Assembly (NCBI RefSeq): GCF_000720475.1
Contig: NZ_JOAP01000105.1
Span: forward strand, 1-6,379
DNA: 6,379 nucleotides
Source of the DNA: Streptomyces aureocirculatus
GTDB taxonomy: Bacteria > Actinomycetota > Actinomycetes > Streptomycetales > Streptomycetaceae
Direction: 5' to 3'
Made by a program: the position numbers and the translations under genes
Part shown: positions 5,979 to 6,379 of the stretch, in pieces
Position numbering within the stretch: the first letter of the stretch is position 1
Layout of the letters: every line of letters starts with the position of its first letter
The notes under the pieces: generated by a model
Told to the model about the DNA's origin: nothing
The model's database searches: none
Seen by the model: only the letters and a program-made list of their open reading frames with translations

Positions 5979-6017
5979 CCCCGCACCCCGTGTCCCTGGC
6001 AGGGATCCGGTGCGGGG
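5979..6017. promoter_or_regulatory. Nested hairpin in the divergent spacer
   Basis: Outer arms ccccgcacc (5979..5987) and ggtgcgggg (6009..6017) pair perfectly over 9 bp. Inside them, tccct (5993..5997) and aggga (6001..6005) form a second 5-bp stem with a 3-nt loop. It lies 34 nt upstream of the minus-strand small gene and 45 nt upstream of the plus-strand HTH-type gene. It may be an operator for both, a 5'-leader structure of the small gene, or an insulating terminator. Confidence 0.4.
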
Positions 6018-6062
6018 TGAGTCTCTCTGCTGGTCTCAAGCCTTATGGAGGACGTGCTTTGA

Positions 6063-6277
6063 ATGCAGCTTCCGAGGCCCGAATCTCGATGTAAGTTCGG
6101 CGCTGTGCACAGGAATTGGACCGCCACGTGGATCGAGGGGACGTCGGCCGATCTGGTTGCGGACGCGCTCGCGCTGGGCGTGAAAGCCAGTCCCAGGATG
6201 GTGATCTCCTGGGTCGAAGACGGCCTACTTGCCAGCCCCGAGCCGCGCAAGACCAGGGCGCACGGCAGCGATCCGCG
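6063..6277 (+). pseudogene. Small HTH-type (MerR/excisionase-like) gene, 3' part lost at an IS5 junction
   Basis: ATG 6063 has a strong GGAGGA (6047..6052) 10 nt upstream. The frame reads MQLPRPESRCKFGAVH and then NWTATWIEGTSADLVADALALG, ASPRMVISWVEDGLLASPEP, RKTRAHGSDPR. The second block has the shape of a winged-HTH/MerR-like specificity segment (helix, turn, then R-M-V-I-S-W-V-x-x-G-L-L), common in small actinobacterial phage or plasmid proteins. An alternative start is GTG 6105, just before NWTATW. After about 6277 this frame stays open but becomes Gly/Pro/Arg-rich nonsense (VVEGPGLGQAAPLGPGRARL), because the DNA there is coding in the +1-shifted IS5 transposase frame. The intact gene would therefore have continued with its own C-terminal part, now missing or elsewhere. 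Function unknown; DNA binding is inferred from the HTH shape only. Confidence 0.6.
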
Positions 6278-6379
6278 GGCAGTGGTCGAAGGCCCGGGTC
6301 TGGGCCAAGCTGCACCGCTTGGTCCTGGACGAGCTCGGCTCCCGCGGGGAGCTGGACTGGTCGCGGTGTGCGATCGACT
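6277..6379 (+). pseudogene. IS5-family transposase, internal fragment (5'-truncated, runs off window)
   Basis: Codons at 6280..6378 read QWSKARVWAKLHRLVLDEL followed by GSRGELDWSRCAID. This matches the middle of Streptomyces IS5-family transposases, just before and including the first catalytic Asp (the D of the last complete codon, 6376..6378, in the DWSRxAIDS motif). There is no start codon, DUF4096 N-terminal part or terminal repeat to the left: the same frame meets TGA at 6181 and 6199. It is therefore the right side of a deletion or recombination junction with the HTH-type gene, not a clean insertion end. The 3' part lies outside the window. Confidence 0.8.

Noticed and set aside
5555..6094. 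179-codon plus-strand frame
   Set aside because: It overlaps the end of the 111-aa gene, runs through the terminator hairpin and antisense to the small gene, and its product looks random.

Overview
The window is GC-rich with strong third-position G/C bias, uses GTG as well as ATG starts, and encodes proteins of a Streptomyces-like type. It is most likely an accessory (genomic island, plasmid or chromosome-arm) segment of a streptomycete or close relative. This is read from composition and protein style alone; no search was run.

Layout. (1) The left half, 1..3009 on the minus strand, is one uninterrupted frame of 1003 codons that runs off the window edge. About 970 codons are a Tn3-family transposase (N-terminal DUF4158-like region, C-terminal Tn3 DDE domain). 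Near position 95 it passes in frame into the start of an IS5-family transposase, so the Tn3 gene has lost its last ~50 codons to an insertion. The three residues that align with the Tn3 catalytic D-D-E are E703, E782 and A914, so the protein looks catalytically dead although its frame is intact. (2) Positions 3010..3206 are a divergent intergenic region. It holds a candidate Tn3 terminal inverted repeat, a possible tnpA promoter, and an inverted repeat directly in front of the next start codon. (3) Positions 3207..5624 on the plus strand are a tight four-gene operon: a DUF6192-like protein with an HTH-like segment, a 240-aa protein of unknown function, a 157-aa CoiA-like PD-(D/E)XK nuclease, and a 111-aa protein of unknown function. 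Junctions are a 6-nt gap, a 4-nt GTGA overlap and a 23-nt overlap. (4) A convergent intergenic region holds a 10-bp-stem hairpin, probably a two-way terminator. (5) A 54-aa minus-strand gene encodes a basic protein with a hydrophobic segment. (6) A divergent spacer holds a nested hairpin and is followed by the 5' part of a small HTH-type gene on the plus strand. (7) That gene breaks off near 6277, where the frame of an internal piece of an IS5-family transposase begins and runs off the right edge.

How it fits together. The intact cargo is the four-gene operon and the small minus-strand gene, framed by transposon debris. The operon resembles a conserved actinobacterial accessory cassette: a DNA-binding-like protein, a nuclease-fold protein and two unknown partners, translationally coupled. 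It is the best candidate here for an undescribed system, but its function cannot be told from sequence alone. No tRNA, rRNA or CRISPR array was recognised.
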